Shown here piece by piece: positions 8,637-17,893 of a DNA stretch of 64,000 bases; the first letter of the stretch is position 1, and each line of letters opens with the position of its first letter. Where the stretch lies: positions 20,853 through 84,852 of the forward strand of contig NZ_JANUGP010000031.1 in NCBI RefSeq assembly GCF_024753135.1, written 5' to 3'. Source of the DNA: Streptomyces pyxinicus (GTDB taxonomy: Bacteria > Actinomycetota > Actinomycetes > Streptomycetales > Streptomycetaceae). Below the pieces are notes generated by a model that saw only the letters and a list, made by a program, of their open reading frames with translations, was not told the origin of the DNA and made no database searches. A program made the translations under genes and the position numbers.

Positions 8637-9776
8637 TCAGGCGGCCGTCGCCCCGCCCCGCTCCCGGTCGTGGTGGATGGGCGCCGTGCCGTCGGTCAGC
8701 GGGGCGCCCGTGCCGCCGCGCCGGGCGGCGACGATCTCCGCCGCGATCGACAGGGCGGTCTCCTCGGGGGTGCGGGCGCCCAGGTCGAGGCCGATCGGGG
8801 AGCGCAGCCGGGCCAGTCGGCGCTCGCTGACGCCCTCCGCGCGCAGCCTTCGGTCGCGGTCCTCGTGGGTGCGGCGGGAGCCCATCGCGCCGACGAACGC
8901 CACCGGCAGGGCGAGGGCGGCCTTCAGCAGCGGTACGTCGAACTTCGCGTCGTGCGTGAGCACGCACAGGACGGTACGGGCGTCGGTCGCGGTGCGCCGC
9001 AGATAGCGGTGCGGCCAGTCGACCACCACCTCGTCGGCGTCCGGGAAGCGGGCCCGGGTCGCGAAGACGGGCCGGGCGTCGCACACGGTGACGTGGTAGC
9101 CGAGGAACTTCCCGGCCCGGACCAGCGCGGCGGCGAAGTCGATCGCGCCGAAGACGATCATGCGGGGCGGCGGCCGGTGCGTCTCGACCAGCAGGGTGAG
9201 CCCGCCGGGGCAGTGCGAGCCGTCCGCCGACAGTTCCACCGTGCCGGTACGCCCCTGCTCCAGCCGGGCGGCGGCCTCGGCCGTCGCCGTGCGGTCCAGG
9301 CCGGGGTGGCCGCCGAGGGTGCCCTCGCCGGTGCCGTCGTCCCGCACCAGCAGCGCCCGGCCGAGGAGTTCCGCGGGACCGCGGGCGACCCGGGCCAGGG
9401 CGGTGGGCTCGCCGCCGCGGGCGGCGGCCAGCGCCGCCGCCATGACCGCCCGGTCGGATGCCCGCGCGCTCACCGGCGTGATCAGCATGTCGATGACCCC
9501 GCCGCAGGTCAGGCCGACGGCGAAGGCGTCCTCGTCGCTGTACCCGAACCGCTCGGTGACGCTCTCGCCGGTCTCCAGGGCCTGTTGGCACAGGTCGTAG
9601 ACCGCGCCCTCGACGCAGCCGCCGGAGACGGAGCCGACCACCGTGCCCGCGCTGTCGACGGCGAGGGCGGCGCCGGGGCCGCGTGGCGCGCTGCCGCCGA
9701 CGGCCACGACGGTGGCGACGGCGAACGCGCGGCCCTCGCGCAGCCAGACGTCCAGTTCCTCGGCCAGGTCAAGCAT
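8637..9776 (-). CDS. xdhC: XdhC-family molybdenum cofactor maturation factor
   Basis: The 379-residue protein has the two XdhC/CoxI parts: an N-terminal region (TVVAVGGSAPRGPGAALAV... VSGGCVEGAVYD, with the conserved GGCVE) and a C-terminal Rossmann-like domain (MIVFGAIDFAAALVRAGKFLGYHVTVCD, VAFVGAMGSRRTHEDR). XdhC proteins bind the molybdenum cofactor and help sulfurate and insert it into xanthine-dehydrogenase-family enzymes. It overlaps the stop of the large molybdopterin subunit by 8 bp, so it is translated from the same operon and almost certainly serves that enzyme. Confidence 0.93.
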   Translation of the reverse strand: MLDLAEELDVWLREGRAFAVATVVAVGGSAPRGPGAALAVDSAGTVVGSVSGGCVEGAVYDLCQQALETGESVTERFGYSDEDAFAVGLTCGGVIDMLITPVSARASDRAVMAAALAAARGGEPTALARVARGPAELLGRALLVRDDGTGEGTLGGHPGLDRTATAEAAARLEQGRTGTVELSADGSHCPGGLTLLVETHRPPPRMIVFGAIDFAAALVRAGKFLGYHVTVCDARPVFATRARFPDADEVVVDWPHRYLRRTATDARTVLCVLTHDAKFDVPLLKAALALPVAFVGAMGSRRTHEDRDRRLRAEGVSERRLARLRSPIGLDLGARTPEETALSIAAEIVAARRGGTGAPLTDGTAPIHHDRERGGATAA

Positions 9777-11916
9777 CCGGCCTCCCCCGGTCGGCCGTCG
9801 CCGCCGCGAGGACGCGGTCGGGGCGGATGGGCAGGTGCCGGTGGCGGGTGCCGGTGGCGTGCCAGACCGCGTTGGCGATGGCCGCGGCGACGCCCACGAT
9901 GCCGATCTCGCCGATGCCCTTGATGCCGACCGGGTCGCCCGGGTCGTGGTCCTCGATCCAGTCGGCCTCGATCCGGGGCACGTCGGCGTTGGTGGCCACG
10001 TGGTACCCGGCGAGGTCGGCGCCGACGACACCGCCGAAGGCGCGGTCGCGGACCGCCTCCTCGTGCAGGGCCATCGACAGGCCCCAGACCATGCCGCCGA
10101 GGAACTGGTTGCGCGCCGTGAGCGGGTTGATGATACGGCCGGCCGCGAAGATGCCGAGCATCCGCCGCACCCGGACCTCGCCGGTGGCCGGGTCGACGGC
10201 CACCTCGGCGAACTGGGCGCCGTAGGAGTGACGTTCGGCGGGGGTGAGGGCGCCGATGGCCGCCGCGGTGTCGGACCGTACCGTGATGCCCTCGGCGGGG
10301 ATGTCGGAGCCGAGCGCCAGGCGGTCGCGGAGTTCGTCGGCGGCGGCCGTGACCGCCCAGGACCAGGAGCGGGTGCCCATGGAGCCGCCGGCGATCATCG
10401 CCGGTCCGAAGTCGCTGTCCCCGATCCGCACCCGTACCCGGTCCGGGGTCACGCGCAGGGCGTCGGCGGCGACCAGGGTGATGGCCGTACGGGCGCCGGT
10501 GCCGATGTCGGCGGCGGCGATCCGGACGGTGAAGGTGCCGTCGGGGTGGGCGGTCAGGGTGGCCGTGGAGGGGCCGGCGCCCGCGAAGAAGGAGGCCGAC
10601 GCGGTGCCGGTGCCCAGCAGCCAGCGGCCGTCCCGGCGCCGTCCGGGGCGGGGGTCGCGGCCGGCCCAGCCGAAGCGGCGGGCGCCCTCCCGGTAGCAGG
10701 CGGGCAGGTTGCGGCCGGCGAACGGCAGCCCGGAGACGGGCCCCTGGTCCGGTTCGTTGCGCAGCCGCAGCTCGATGGGGTCGAGCCCGCACCGCTCGGC
10801 GAGTTCGTCCATGGCCGACTCCAGCGCGAAGGAGCCCGGGGCCTCGCCGGGCGCGCGCATGAAGGTCGGGCTCGGCACGTCGAGCGGTATGACGCGGTTG
10901 GCGGTGTGGTGGGCGTCCGCGTCGTACATCACCCGGGCGGGGTCGGCGGCCGGTTCGACGTACTCGTGGACGGTGGAGGTGACGCTGAGCGAGTTGTGTT
11001 CCAGGGCGCGCAGCCGGCCTCGGGCGTCGGCGCCGAGCCTGACCCGCTGGGCGGTGGGGCTGCGGTACCCGGCCAGGGAGAACATCTGACGCCTCGTCAT
11101 GACGACGCGCACCGGCCGCCGCAGCAGGGTCGCGGCCATGACGGCGGCCACCTGGTGGGCGCGGATGCCCTTGCTGCCGAAGCCGCCGCCGACGTGTTCG
11201 GAGCGGACCCGGACCGAGCCGGGGTCGAGCGAGAACAGGCTGGCCAGTTCGCCGGTCACCCAGGTGGCGCCCTGGTTGGAGTCGACCAGTTCCAGGCGGC
11301 CGTCCTCCCAGCGGGCGGTGGCGGCGTGCGGCTCCATCGGGTTGTGGTGCTCTTCGGGCGTGGTGTACTCGGCGTCCACGACGGTGGCGGACGCGGCGAG
11401 TTCGGCCTCCAGGTCGCCCTTCCCGGTGACTCCGGGCATGACGCCGTCGAGGGCGTGGGCGTCCGGGTGGTCGGTGTCGAGGCCGGTGTGGTGGGGCGCC
11501 TCCTCGTAGCGCACCACGAGGGCCTCGGCCGCTTCCCTGGCCTGCTCGGAGGTCTCGGCGACGACGAGCGCGACCGGCCAGCCCAGGTGCGGCACCCGGT
11601 CGTGCTGGAAGACGGCGATGGTCGGGTCCGGACGCATGCCCATCAGGCCGCTGTAGTCGGTGTTCACGCGCGGGGCGGTGCGGTGGTCGAGGACGGCGAG
11701 GACGCCCGGCATGGCGAGCACGGCCTCGCTCTCGATGGCGCGGATCCGGCCGCGGGCGACGGTGGAGAGCACCAGCCAGCCGTGCGCGAGGTCGGCGAAG
11801 GGCACCTCTCCGGCGTAGCGGGCGGCGCCGGTGACCTTGTCGCGGCCCTCGATACGGGTGTGCGCGGTGCCGACGGAGCGGGGCGGTGCGGTGGTGCCGG
11901 TGACGACGGTGGTCAT
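9769..11916 (-). CDS. Aldehyde oxidoreductase molybdopterin subunit (PaoC/XdhB-like)
   Basis: The 715-residue product is the large molybdenum-binding subunit of the xanthine oxidase family. It has the aldehyde-oxidase N-terminal hammerhead domain (RYAGEVPFADLAHGWLV), several cofactor-binding segments (GGGFGSKG, TFMRAPGEAPGSFALE) and the conserved catalytic Glu near the end in GIKGIGEIGIVG. Its start overlaps the FAD subunit stop by 4 bp. With the FAD subunit's extra Fe-S motif, the enzyme resembles the E. coli PaoABC (YagTSR) aldehyde oxidoreductase more than true xanthine dehydrogenase. Substrate is unknown; a detoxifying role on aromatic or other aldehydes is inferred from that likeness. 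Confidence 0.92.
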   Translation of the reverse strand: MTTVVTGTTAPPRSVGTAHTRIEGRDKVTGAARYAGEVPFADLAHGWLVLSTVARGRIRAIESEAVLAMPGVLAVLDHRTAPRVNTDYSGLMGMRPDPTIAVFQHDRVPHLGWPVALVVAETSEQAREAAEALVVRYEEAPHHTGLDTDHPDAHALDGVMPGVTGKGDLEAELAASATVVDAEYTTPEEHHNPMEPHAATARWEDGRLELVDSNQGATWVTGELASLFSLDPGSVRVRSEHVGGGFGSKGIRAHQVAAVMAATLLRRPVRVVMTRRQMFSLAGYRSPTAQRVRLGADARGRLRALEHNSLSVTSTVHEYVEPAADPARVMYDADAHHTANRVIPLDVPSPTFMRAPGEAPGSFALESAMDELAERCGLDPIELRLRNEPDQGPVSGLPFAGRNLPACYREGARRFGWAGRDPRPGRRRDGRWLLGTGTASASFFAGAGPSTATLTAHPDGTFTVRIAAADIGTGARTAITLVAADALRVTPDRVRVRIGDSDFGPAMIAGGSMGTRSWSWAVTAAADELRDRLALGSDIPAEGITVRSDTAAAIGALTPAERHSYGAQFAEVAVDPATGEVRVRRMLGIFAAGRIINPLTARNQFLGGMVWGLSMALHEEAVRDRAFGGVVGADLAGYHVATNADVPRIEADWIEDHDPGDPVGIKGIGEIGIVGVAAAIANAVWHATGTRHRHLPIRPDRVLAAATADRGRPDA

Positions 11917-12905
11917 CGGGCGGCCTCCTCGGCGAGTTCGGTCAGGACGGCCACCGTGAGGTTGCGCAGGAGCGTCACCTTGTACGCGTTGTGCTCCAGG
12001 GGCCGGGCCGCCGCGAGTTCGGCGTCGGCCGCGGCGGCGAAGGTCTCGGGGGTCGCGGGCGCTCCGGTCAGGACGCGTTCGGCCGCCGTGGCCCGCCAGG
12101 GCCGGGAGGCGACCGCGCCGAAGGCCAGCCGGGCGTCCCGTACGACGCCGTCGTGGACGTCGAGGGCGGCGGCGGCCGAGCCGATGGCGAAGGCGTACGA
12201 GGCGCGCTCGCGCACCTTACGGTAACGGGAGTGGCCGGCGATGGGCAGCGGCGGCAGCGTGACACCGGTGATCAGCGCGCCCCGCGGCAGCGCGGTCTCC
12301 AGGTGCGGGGTGTCGCCGACGGGCAGGTAGAAGTCGCGCAGCGGCAACTCCCCGCCTCCGGCGCCGGTTTCGTACCGGACGACGGCGTCGAAGGCGCTGA
12401 GGGCGACGGCCATGTCCGAGGGGTGGGTGGCCACGCAGTGCTCGGAGGCGCCCAGGATGGCGTGGTTGTGGTGGTCGCCCGCGATGGCGGGGCAACCGCT
12501 GCCGGGGACACGCTTGTTGCACGGCCGGGTGACGTCGGTGAAGTAGCCGCAGCGGGTGCGCTGCAACAGGTTCCCGCCGACGGTGGCCATGTTGCGCAGC
12601 TGCCCGGACGCGCCCGCGAGCACCGCCTGCGCCAGGGCCGGGTAGCGGCGCCGCACCTCGGGGTGGGCGGCCAGGTCGCCGTTGGTGACGGTGGCGCCGA
12701 TCCGCAGGCCGCCCTCGGGTGTCGACTCGACCAGGTCCAGCGGGAGTTCGCGGATGTCGACGAGCCGGGCGGGGCGCTCCACCCCGGTCTTCATGAGGTC
12801 GACCAGGTTGGTACCGCCGCCGAGGTAGCGGGTGTCCAGGGCGGCGCCGAGCAGGGCGACGGCGCCGGCGACGTCGTGGGCCCGCTGGTAGTCGAACTCC
12901 CTCAT
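11913..12905 (-). CDS. Aldehyde oxidoreductase FAD subunit with extra 4Fe-4S motif (PaoB-like)
   Basis: The 330-residue subunit carries the FAD-binding motifs of the CoxM/XdhB family (YLGGGTNLVDLMKTG; ATVGGNLLQRTRCGYF) and a C-terminal CO-dehydrogenase-flavoprotein-like domain. Between them four cysteines are spaced as in PaoB (RCGYF, PCNKR, GSGC, EHCVA), which in that enzyme hold a [4Fe-4S] cluster. The gene overlaps both neighbours by 4 bp. It should pass electrons from the 2Fe-2S subunit to FAD. Confidence 0.92.
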   Translation of the reverse strand: MREFDYQRAHDVAGAVALLGAALDTRYLGGGTNLVDLMKTGVERPARLVDIRELPLDLVESTPEGGLRIGATVTNGDLAAHPEVRRRYPALAQAVLAGASGQLRNMATVGGNLLQRTRCGYFTDVTRPCNKRVPGSGCPAIAGDHHNHAILGASEHCVATHPSDMAVALSAFDAVVRYETGAGGGELPLRDFYLPVGDTPHLETALPRGALITGVTLPPLPIAGHSRYRKVRERASYAFAIGSAAAALDVHDGVVRDARLAFGAVASRPWRATAAERVLTGAPATPETFAAAADAELAAARPLEHNAYKVTLLRNLTVAVLTELAEEAAR

Positions 12906-13465
12906 GCCGCCGCCTCCTCGGTGCCCGCCGGGCCGGCAGCGGTGCCGGCGGCGCGGGCTACGGCGTCCACGATGGCCACGTAGGCGCCGCAGCGGCACAG
13001 GTTGCCGCTCATGCGCTCGCGGATCTCCTCGGCGGTCAGCTCGGGTGGCCCCGCCTCCGGCCGGACGTCGCCGGTGACGGCGCTCGGCCAGCCCGCCGCG
13101 TGTTCCTCGATGACGCCGATGGCGGAGCAGATCTGCCCCGGGGTGCAGTAGCCGCACTGGTAGCCGTCGAGGTCGAGGAAGGCCTGCTGCACGGGGTGCA
13201 GCCGGTCACCTTCGGCGACGCCTTCGATGGTGGTGATCTCGCGGTTCTCGGCGGCGACGGCGAGTTGCAGGCAGGAGACCGCCCGGCGGCCGTCGAGCAG
13301 GACCGTGCAGGCACCGCACTGGCCCTGGTCGCAGCCCTTCTTGGTGCCGGTCATGTCGAGCCGCTCGCGCAGCGCGTCGAGCAGGGTGGTGCGGTGGTCG
13401 ACGGGCAGTGTGTGCTTCTCGCCGTTGATGTTCAAAGTGATGACACTGGACGTCGATACAGCCAT
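12902..13465 (-). CDS. Aldehyde oxidoreductase 2Fe-2S subunit (PaoA-like)
   Basis: The 187-residue protein has both expected iron-sulfur domains: a plant-type ferredoxin domain (GCDQGQCGACTVLLDG, then SCLQLAV) and the C-terminal four-helix [2Fe-2S] domain (CGYCTPGQ, GNLCRCGAY). It is the first gene of the four-gene operon. I chose the ATG at 13465 because an upstream in-frame extension has no domain content and would cross the operator region. There is no Tat motif, so unlike PaoA of E. coli the complex is probably cytoplasmic. Confidence 0.93.
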   Translation of the reverse strand: MAVSTSSVITLNINGEKHTLPVDHRTTLLDALRERLDMTGTKKGCDQGQCGACTVLLDGRRAVSCLQLAVAAENREITTIEGVAEGDRLHPVQQAFLDLDGYQCGYCTPGQICSAIGVIEEHAAGWPSAVTGDVRPEAGPPELTAEEIRERMSGNLCRCGAYVAIVDAVARAAGTAAGPAGTEEAAA

Positions 13466-13605
13466 GAGCCGCTTCTTTCGCGTTTCCAGGACAGTTGGGG
13501 GGTGCGCGATGGTGCCGTGCGGAGGGGGGCGGGCGCTGGTGCGGGGGCCGTCGGGCCGGTGCCGGACTGCCGTGGGGCCGCTTCCGGGGCTATCGTGGAG
13601 GCAAC

Positions 13606-13648
13606 CGGACAGCTGTCCGCTATCTGAACCGTAACGGACAGCTGTCCG
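13606..13648. promoter_or_regulatory. Twin TetR-type operators between the aldehyde oxidoreductase operon and its regulator
   Basis: The 14-bp palindrome CGGACAGCTGTCCG occurs twice without change, at 13606-13619 and 13635-13648, with centres 29 bp apart. Both lie 50-90 bp before the TetR gene and about 140-180 bp before the 2Fe-2S subunit gene. This is the form expected for a TetR-family protein controlling itself and the divergent operon. Confidence 0.85.
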
Positions 13649-13697
13649 GTTAGCAAGGCGAGGGTTCGGCCGAGGACCCTTGAGGAGGACGAGAAGC

Positions 13698-14282
13698 GTG
13701 CGGCAGAACAAGGACGTGTCCCTGCGCTCGGACGCGCAGCGCAACCGCGAGCGCATCCTGGAGGTGGCCCTCACCGAGCTGACGCGGTGCGCCGACGCCC
13801 CGTTGAGCGGCATCGCCCGCAAGGCCGGGGTCGGACAGGGCACGTTCTACCGCAACTTCCCCAACCGCCAGGCTCTCGTCCTGGAGATCTACCGGCACGA
13901 GATGCAGCAGGTCGCCGAGAGCGCGGCCTGCCTGCTCGCGGCACTGGCGCCCGCGGAGGCGCTGCGGGCCTGGATGGACCGGCTCGCCGAGTTCGCCATG
14001 ACCAAGGCGGGACTGGCCGGCGTGATCCGGCAGGCCACCAGCGTCCCGGGCGCCCCGGCCAAGCCCGCCCACACACCCGTGACCTCGGCGGCCGAGACGC
14101 TGCTGCGGGCCAACGAGGAGGCGGGCACCATCCGGCCCGGGCTCACCGCGGACGACTTCATGCTCGCCATAGCGGGCCTGTGGCAGCTCGATCCGCACGA
14201 CGACTGGCAGCCCCGCGCCGGGCGCCTGCTGGACCTGGTCATGGCCGGACTGCGGGCCGGCGCGCCCGGGCCCGGCCGCTGA
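13698..14282 (+). CDS. TetR-family regulator
   Basis: The 194-residue protein has an N-terminal TetR helix-turn-helix (RNRERILEVALTELTR ... LSGIARKAGVGQGTFYRNFPNRQAL, residues ~12-55) followed by an all-helical ligand domain. The GTG at 13698 follows a good GAGGAGG ribosome site; a TTG 18 bp upstream is possible but would place that site inside the gene. It is transcribed away from the aldehyde oxidoreductase operon across two identical palindromes, so it most likely represses that operon and itself. The ligand is unknown; an aldehyde is a natural guess. Confidence 0.93.
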   Translation: MRQNKDVSLRSDAQRNRERILEVALTELTRCADAPLSGIARKAGVGQGTFYRNFPNRQALVLEIYRHEMQQVAESAACLLAALAPAEALRAWMDRLAEFAMTKAGLAGVIRQATSVPGAPAKPAHTPVTSAAETLLRANEEAGTIRPGLTADDFMLAIAGLWQLDPHDDWQPRAGRLLDLVMAGLRAGAPGPGR

Positions 14283-14311
14283 GCGCCCGGGTCCCCGGCC
14301 GTTGGCGGTCC

Positions 14312-14869
14312 TCACAGGCTCAGGGTGATCGCGGCGCCGACGCCGCCGAGGCCGAGGGCGGTCGCCGCCTCGGCCCAGCCGCCCCGGCCCCAGGGCAGGA
14401 ACCGGTCGGCGGCGAGCCGGCCCGGACCGATGGCCGCGACGGCGAGGGCGACGACGGTGATGCAGACGTTGTACTCGATCCCGCCGTCCGCCTCCCAGAA
14501 CCCGTGGGCCCCGGTGACGGTCGCCATGGCGTTGATCATCACCCCGATCAGCGCGGCGGCGGCGAGGGGCGTGAGCAGCCCGGCGGCGAGCCCGAGGCCG
14601 CCGAGGAACTCCGAGAGACCGCCGATGACCGCGTAGACCTTGCCGGGCCGGTAGCCGAGCATGTCGAAGCCCCGGCCGGTGGCCGTCAGTCCCGGGCCGC
14701 CGAAGAGACCGAACAGCTTCTGGGCCCCGTGCGCGGCCATGAACAGGCCGAAGGCGAGGCGCAGGAGCAGCAGCCCCCAGTCGGCGGCGGACGAGGCCGG
14801 GGTGGCGGGGCCCGCCGGGGAGGTGCCGGGCGGGCGGGACGGGCGGTGCAGGATGCGTCTGACGGGCAT
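14312..14869 (-). CDS. DoxX-family membrane protein
   Basis: The 185-residue product has four predicted transmembrane helices and the DoxX signature (LLLRLAFGLFMAAHGAQKLFG, GLSEFLGGLGLAAGLLTPLAA). The first ~45 residues are a Pro/Arg-rich cytoplasmic tail. I prefer the ATG at 14869; an upstream in-frame extension adds a basic, unstructured leader. DoxX proteins are linked with thiol or quinone redox balance, but no job can be assigned here. It stands alone, convergent with the TetR gene. Confidence 0.85.
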   Translation of the reverse strand: MPVRRILHRPSRPPGTSPAGPATPASSAADWGLLLLRLAFGLFMAAHGAQKLFGLFGGPGLTATGRGFDMLGYRPGKVYAVIGGLSEFLGGLGLAAGLLTPLAAAALIGVMINAMATVTGAHGFWEADGGIEYNVCITVVALAVAAIGPGRLAADRFLPWGRGGWAEAATALGLGGVGAAITLSL

Positions 14870-14984
14870 GAGAGCGCTCCGGTGGGCGTACCGCGACGGG
14901 CAGAGAACCCCCTGGCCGATCCTTCCGCAGCGGCCGGGGTCGTGCATCCGGACGGGGGACGCACCGGATCGGGCGTGACCCGTC

Positions 14985-17768
14985 TCAGAGGGCGACCTCG
15001 TCGAAGAGGGCGAGGACGTCGGGTTCGGCGGTGCCGCCGAGGGCCTGCTCGGCCCAGATCACCTTGCCGCGGGCCGCGTAGCGGGTGCCCCAGCTCTGGG
15101 CGAACTGGGAGACGAGGAACAGGCCCCGGCCGCCCTCGTCGGTGCTGGCCGCGCGCCGCAGCCGGGGCGAGGTGTTGCTGCCGTCGGACACCTCGCACAC
15201 CAGGGTGCGGCCGAGCAGGAGCCGGACGCGGACGGGCGGGGCGCCGTAGCGCACGGCGTTGGTGAGGAGTTCGCTGAGGATCAGTTCGGTGCTGAACGCC
15301 TTCTCCTCCAGGCCCCACGCGGCGAGGGTGCGGCCCGCCTCGGAGCGGGTGCGGGACACGGCCGTCACGTCGAACGGCACGTCCCAGGTGGCGACACGGG
15401 CGGCGTCGAGCAGCCGGGTCCGGGCGACCAGGAGGGCCGCGTCGTCGCTGGGGTGCTCGGGCAGCGTCATCTCCATCAGGGCGCGGCAGGTCTCCTCCGG
15501 GGTGGGTCCCGCCGCGGCGAGGGTGGCCCGCAGCCGGTCCATGCCCGCGTCGATGTCCTCGCCGCGGTTCTCCACCAGGCCGTCGGTGAACAGCACCAGC
15601 CGGCTGCCCTCCGGGAGGACCAGCTCGCCCGTCTCGAAGGGGTGCCCGCCGACGCCGAGCGGCGGGGCCAGCGGCAGCTCGGGGAAGGTCACCGTGCCGT
15701 CGGGGTCCACCACGGCGGGCGCGAGGTGGCCGGCGCGGGAGAGGGCGCAGTGTCCGTCGACCGGGTCGTACACGGCGTAGAGGCAGGTGGCGCCGGTGAG
15801 CGGGGCGAGGTCGTCGTCGGTGTGGGTGGCCTGGCCGTCCAGCCGGGTGACCATGTCGTCCAGGTGCCCGAGGAGTTCGTCGGGGGCGAGGTCGAGGGAG
15901 GAGAAGTTGAGCACGGCGGTGCGCAGCCGTCCCATGGTCACGGCGGCCTGGAGTCCGTGGCCCACGATGTCCCCGACGACCAGCGCGACCCGGAACCCGG
16001 GCAGCGGGATGACGTCGAACCAGTCGCCGCCCACCCCGGAGCGGGCCGGCAGGTAGCGGGAGGCGATCTCCAGGGCGTCCTGTTCCGGCAGGCCCCGGGG
16101 CAGCAGGCTGCGCTGGAGGGTCACGGCCAGCTCGTGCTCGCGGGAGTAGCGGCGCGCGTTGTCGATGGCGACGGCGGCCCGCGCCACCAGTTCCTCGGCC
16201 ACCGCGACGTCCTCCTCCTCGAAGCGGGACGAGCCGGTGCCGCGCCAGAAGTTGACCATGCCGAGGACCACTCCACGGGCCCGCAGCGGCACCGACACCA
16301 GGGAGTGGATGCCGTACTCCAGCGCCTCCCGGGCCCCTTCCGGGTCCTGGGCCCGCCAGTCCCGCGCGGTGTGCAGGTCGGGCACCAGGACGGCCTTGCC
16401 ACGGCGCAGGGCGGCCACCATCGGGGTGTCGGCGACGACGAACCGGATGAGGTCGCCCACCGGCTGGAGGGGGTGTCCGGACCCCGACTCGCGCAGCGCG
16501 GTGCGCCGCATCCGGTACACGGCGCCGGTGGGTTCCTCGCCGCGCAGCACGGAGTCGAGGAGTTCCACGGTGACGATGTCGGCCATCCGGGGGACCGCGA
16601 CCTCGGCGAGTTCCTCGGCGGTGCGCCGGACGTCGAGGGTGGTGCCGATCCGCGTCCCGGCCTCGTACAGGAACGACAGCCGGCCCCGCGCCACCTCGGC
16701 CTGTCCGGTCAGGGCACTCAGCTCGGTGGTGTCGCGGAAGGTGGCGACCATGCCCTGGGCGCCGCCGTCGGCCCCGATGGGCCGGGTGTTCACCGCGAGC
16801 AGCCGGTCCCCGACCCGGACCACCTCGTCGGTGGCGGGCTCGGCGGACAGCAGCAGCCGGGTGGCGCGGGGGCCCAGGCCGAATTCGGTGACCCGGCGCC
16901 GGCCGGCGTCCTCGGGGAGGTCGAGCAGCCGGCGGGCCTCGTCGTTGGCGAGGAGGACCCGGCCGTCGCCGCCGGTGATGAGGACGCCTTCGCGTACGGC
17001 GTGCAGCACGGCGTCGTGGTGCTCGTACATGCGGGTCATCTCGGCGGGGCCGAGGCCATGGGTCTGGCGCAGCAGCCGGCGGCTGACGAGGGCGGTGCCG
17101 GCGGTCGCGAGCAGGAGCGCGCCGGCCGCCGCGCCGAGCAGCATGGGCAGCTGCCGGTTCAGGACGTGGGTCAGGTTGTCGTACTGGATGCCGGCGCTGA
17201 CGACGCCGACCACGCGCCGGCTCGCGTCGGTGACGGGGACGACCGCGCGCACGGCGTCGGTGGGCCGGCCGTGGAAGGTCTCGGTGAACGTCTCGCCGGC
17301 GACGGCCCGGCCCACGCCCTGCGCCTTGGTGCCGATCAGGCCCTGGTCGGGGTCGGCCACCCGGTTGCCGTGGGCGTCCAGGACGGTGATGAAGTCGACG
17401 CCGGCGGCCTCGCCCGCCCGGGCGGCCGCCGGCTGGAGCACCGCCGTCGGGTCGGCCGAGCGCAGTGCGAGGGCGGTGCCGGGGGCGTGCGCGAAGGACT
17501 CGGCGGCGGCCAGGGACCGGTCCCGGGCGCCGTTCTCGGCGTCGTGGCGGCCTTGCAGGACGAGGGCGGCGGCGCCCACCGCGACCAGGATCAGCACGAT
17601 GAGGGCCTGGAGCAGGAACACCTGGGCCGCGAGGGTGGGGACGCTCAGGGACCGCGCGAGGCGGCGCCCGTGTGACGGCGGGGGCCCCGGCCGACGGCCG
17701 CGACCGGTGGACCGCCTGCCGGGTGGCGGCGCCGCTCTCGCCCTTCTCCGGCGGGAACGACCGCTCAT
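14985..17768 (-). CDS. Membrane sensor SpoIIE-type PP2C phosphatase with C-terminal anti-sigma-like kinase domain
   Basis: The 927-residue protein reads, in order: basic N-terminus, TM helix (~45-70), extracytoplasmic Cache sensor domain (~75-195), second TM (~205-230), PAS domain (~255-370), GAF domain (~380-545), SpoIIE/PP2C Ser/Thr phosphatase (~570-790, with VGGDWFDVIPL, VVGDIVGHG and LVLFTDGLVE metal sites) and a HATPase_c domain of the RsbW/SpoIIAB type (~800-925, ILSELLTNAVRYG, GGRGLFLV). Such proteins set partner-switching pathways by dephosphorylating anti-anti-sigma factors, while the last domain may phosphorylate them. No sigma, anti-sigma or antagonist gene lies nearby. The signal for the Cache domain is unknown. 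Confidence 0.92.
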   Translation of the reverse strand: MSGRSRRRRARAAPPPGRRSTGRGRRPGPPPSHGRRLARSLSVPTLAAQVFLLQALIVLILVAVGAAALVLQGRHDAENGARDRSLAAAESFAHAPGTALALRSADPTAVLQPAAARAGEAAGVDFITVLDAHGNRVADPDQGLIGTKAQGVGRAVAGETFTETFHGRPTDAVRAVVPVTDASRRVVGVVSAGIQYDNLTHVLNRQLPMLLGAAAGALLLATAGTALVSRRLLRQTHGLGPAEMTRMYEHHDAVLHAVREGVLITGGDGRVLLANDEARRLLDLPEDAGRRRVTEFGLGPRATRLLLSAEPATDEVVRVGDRLLAVNTRPIGADGGAQGMVATFRDTTELSALTGQAEVARGRLSFLYEAGTRIGTTLDVRRTAEELAEVAVPRMADIVTVELLDSVLRGEEPTGAVYRMRRTALRESGSGHPLQPVGDLIRFVVADTPMVAALRRGKAVLVPDLHTARDWRAQDPEGAREALEYGIHSLVSVPLRARGVVLGMVNFWRGTGSSRFEEEDVAVAEELVARAAVAIDNARRYSREHELAVTLQRSLLPRGLPEQDALEIASRYLPARSGVGGDWFDVIPLPGFRVALVVGDIVGHGLQAAVTMGRLRTAVLNFSSLDLAPDELLGHLDDMVTRLDGQATHTDDDLAPLTGATCLYAVYDPVDGHCALSRAGHLAPAVVDPDGTVTFPELPLAPPLGVGGHPFETGELVLPEGSRLVLFTDGLVENRGEDIDAGMDRLRATLAAAGPTPEETCRALMEMTLPEHPSDDAALLVARTRLLDAARVATWDVPFDVTAVSRTRSEAGRTLAAWGLEEKAFSTELILSELLTNAVRYGAPPVRVRLLLGRTLVCEVSDGSNTSPRLRRAASTDEGGRGLFLVSQFAQSWGTRYAARGKVIWAEQALGGTAEPDVLALFDEVAL

Positions 17769-17826
17769 GTCCCCTTTCTAACACCGGGTCTCCGGGCACG
17801 GCGACCGCTGTCTCCGGCGGACGGTC

Positions 17827-17893
17827 TTACGGAGTCGTGACGCGTCGGCCGGGCACACCGGGTCGCGGGGTGCCCGGCCCTAGCGTGAGCCGT
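17827..17893 (+). promoter_or_regulatory. Response-regulator box and leaderless promoter of the epimerase gene
   Basis: TTACGGAGTCGTGACG (17827-17842) is an 11-bp-period direct repeat of ACG half sites. It is followed after exactly 38 nt by the -10 box TAGCGT (17881-17886), then 7 nt to the ATG. The same layout occurs before the response regulator (minus strand) and the membrane glycosyltransferase (25060-25126). Confidence 0.7.

Noticed and set aside
14868..14883. GAGCGCTC core near the DoxX start, like the LacI operator
   Set aside because: Only about 10 of 16 positions match and it overlaps the start codon, so it is probably chance in GC-rich DNA.
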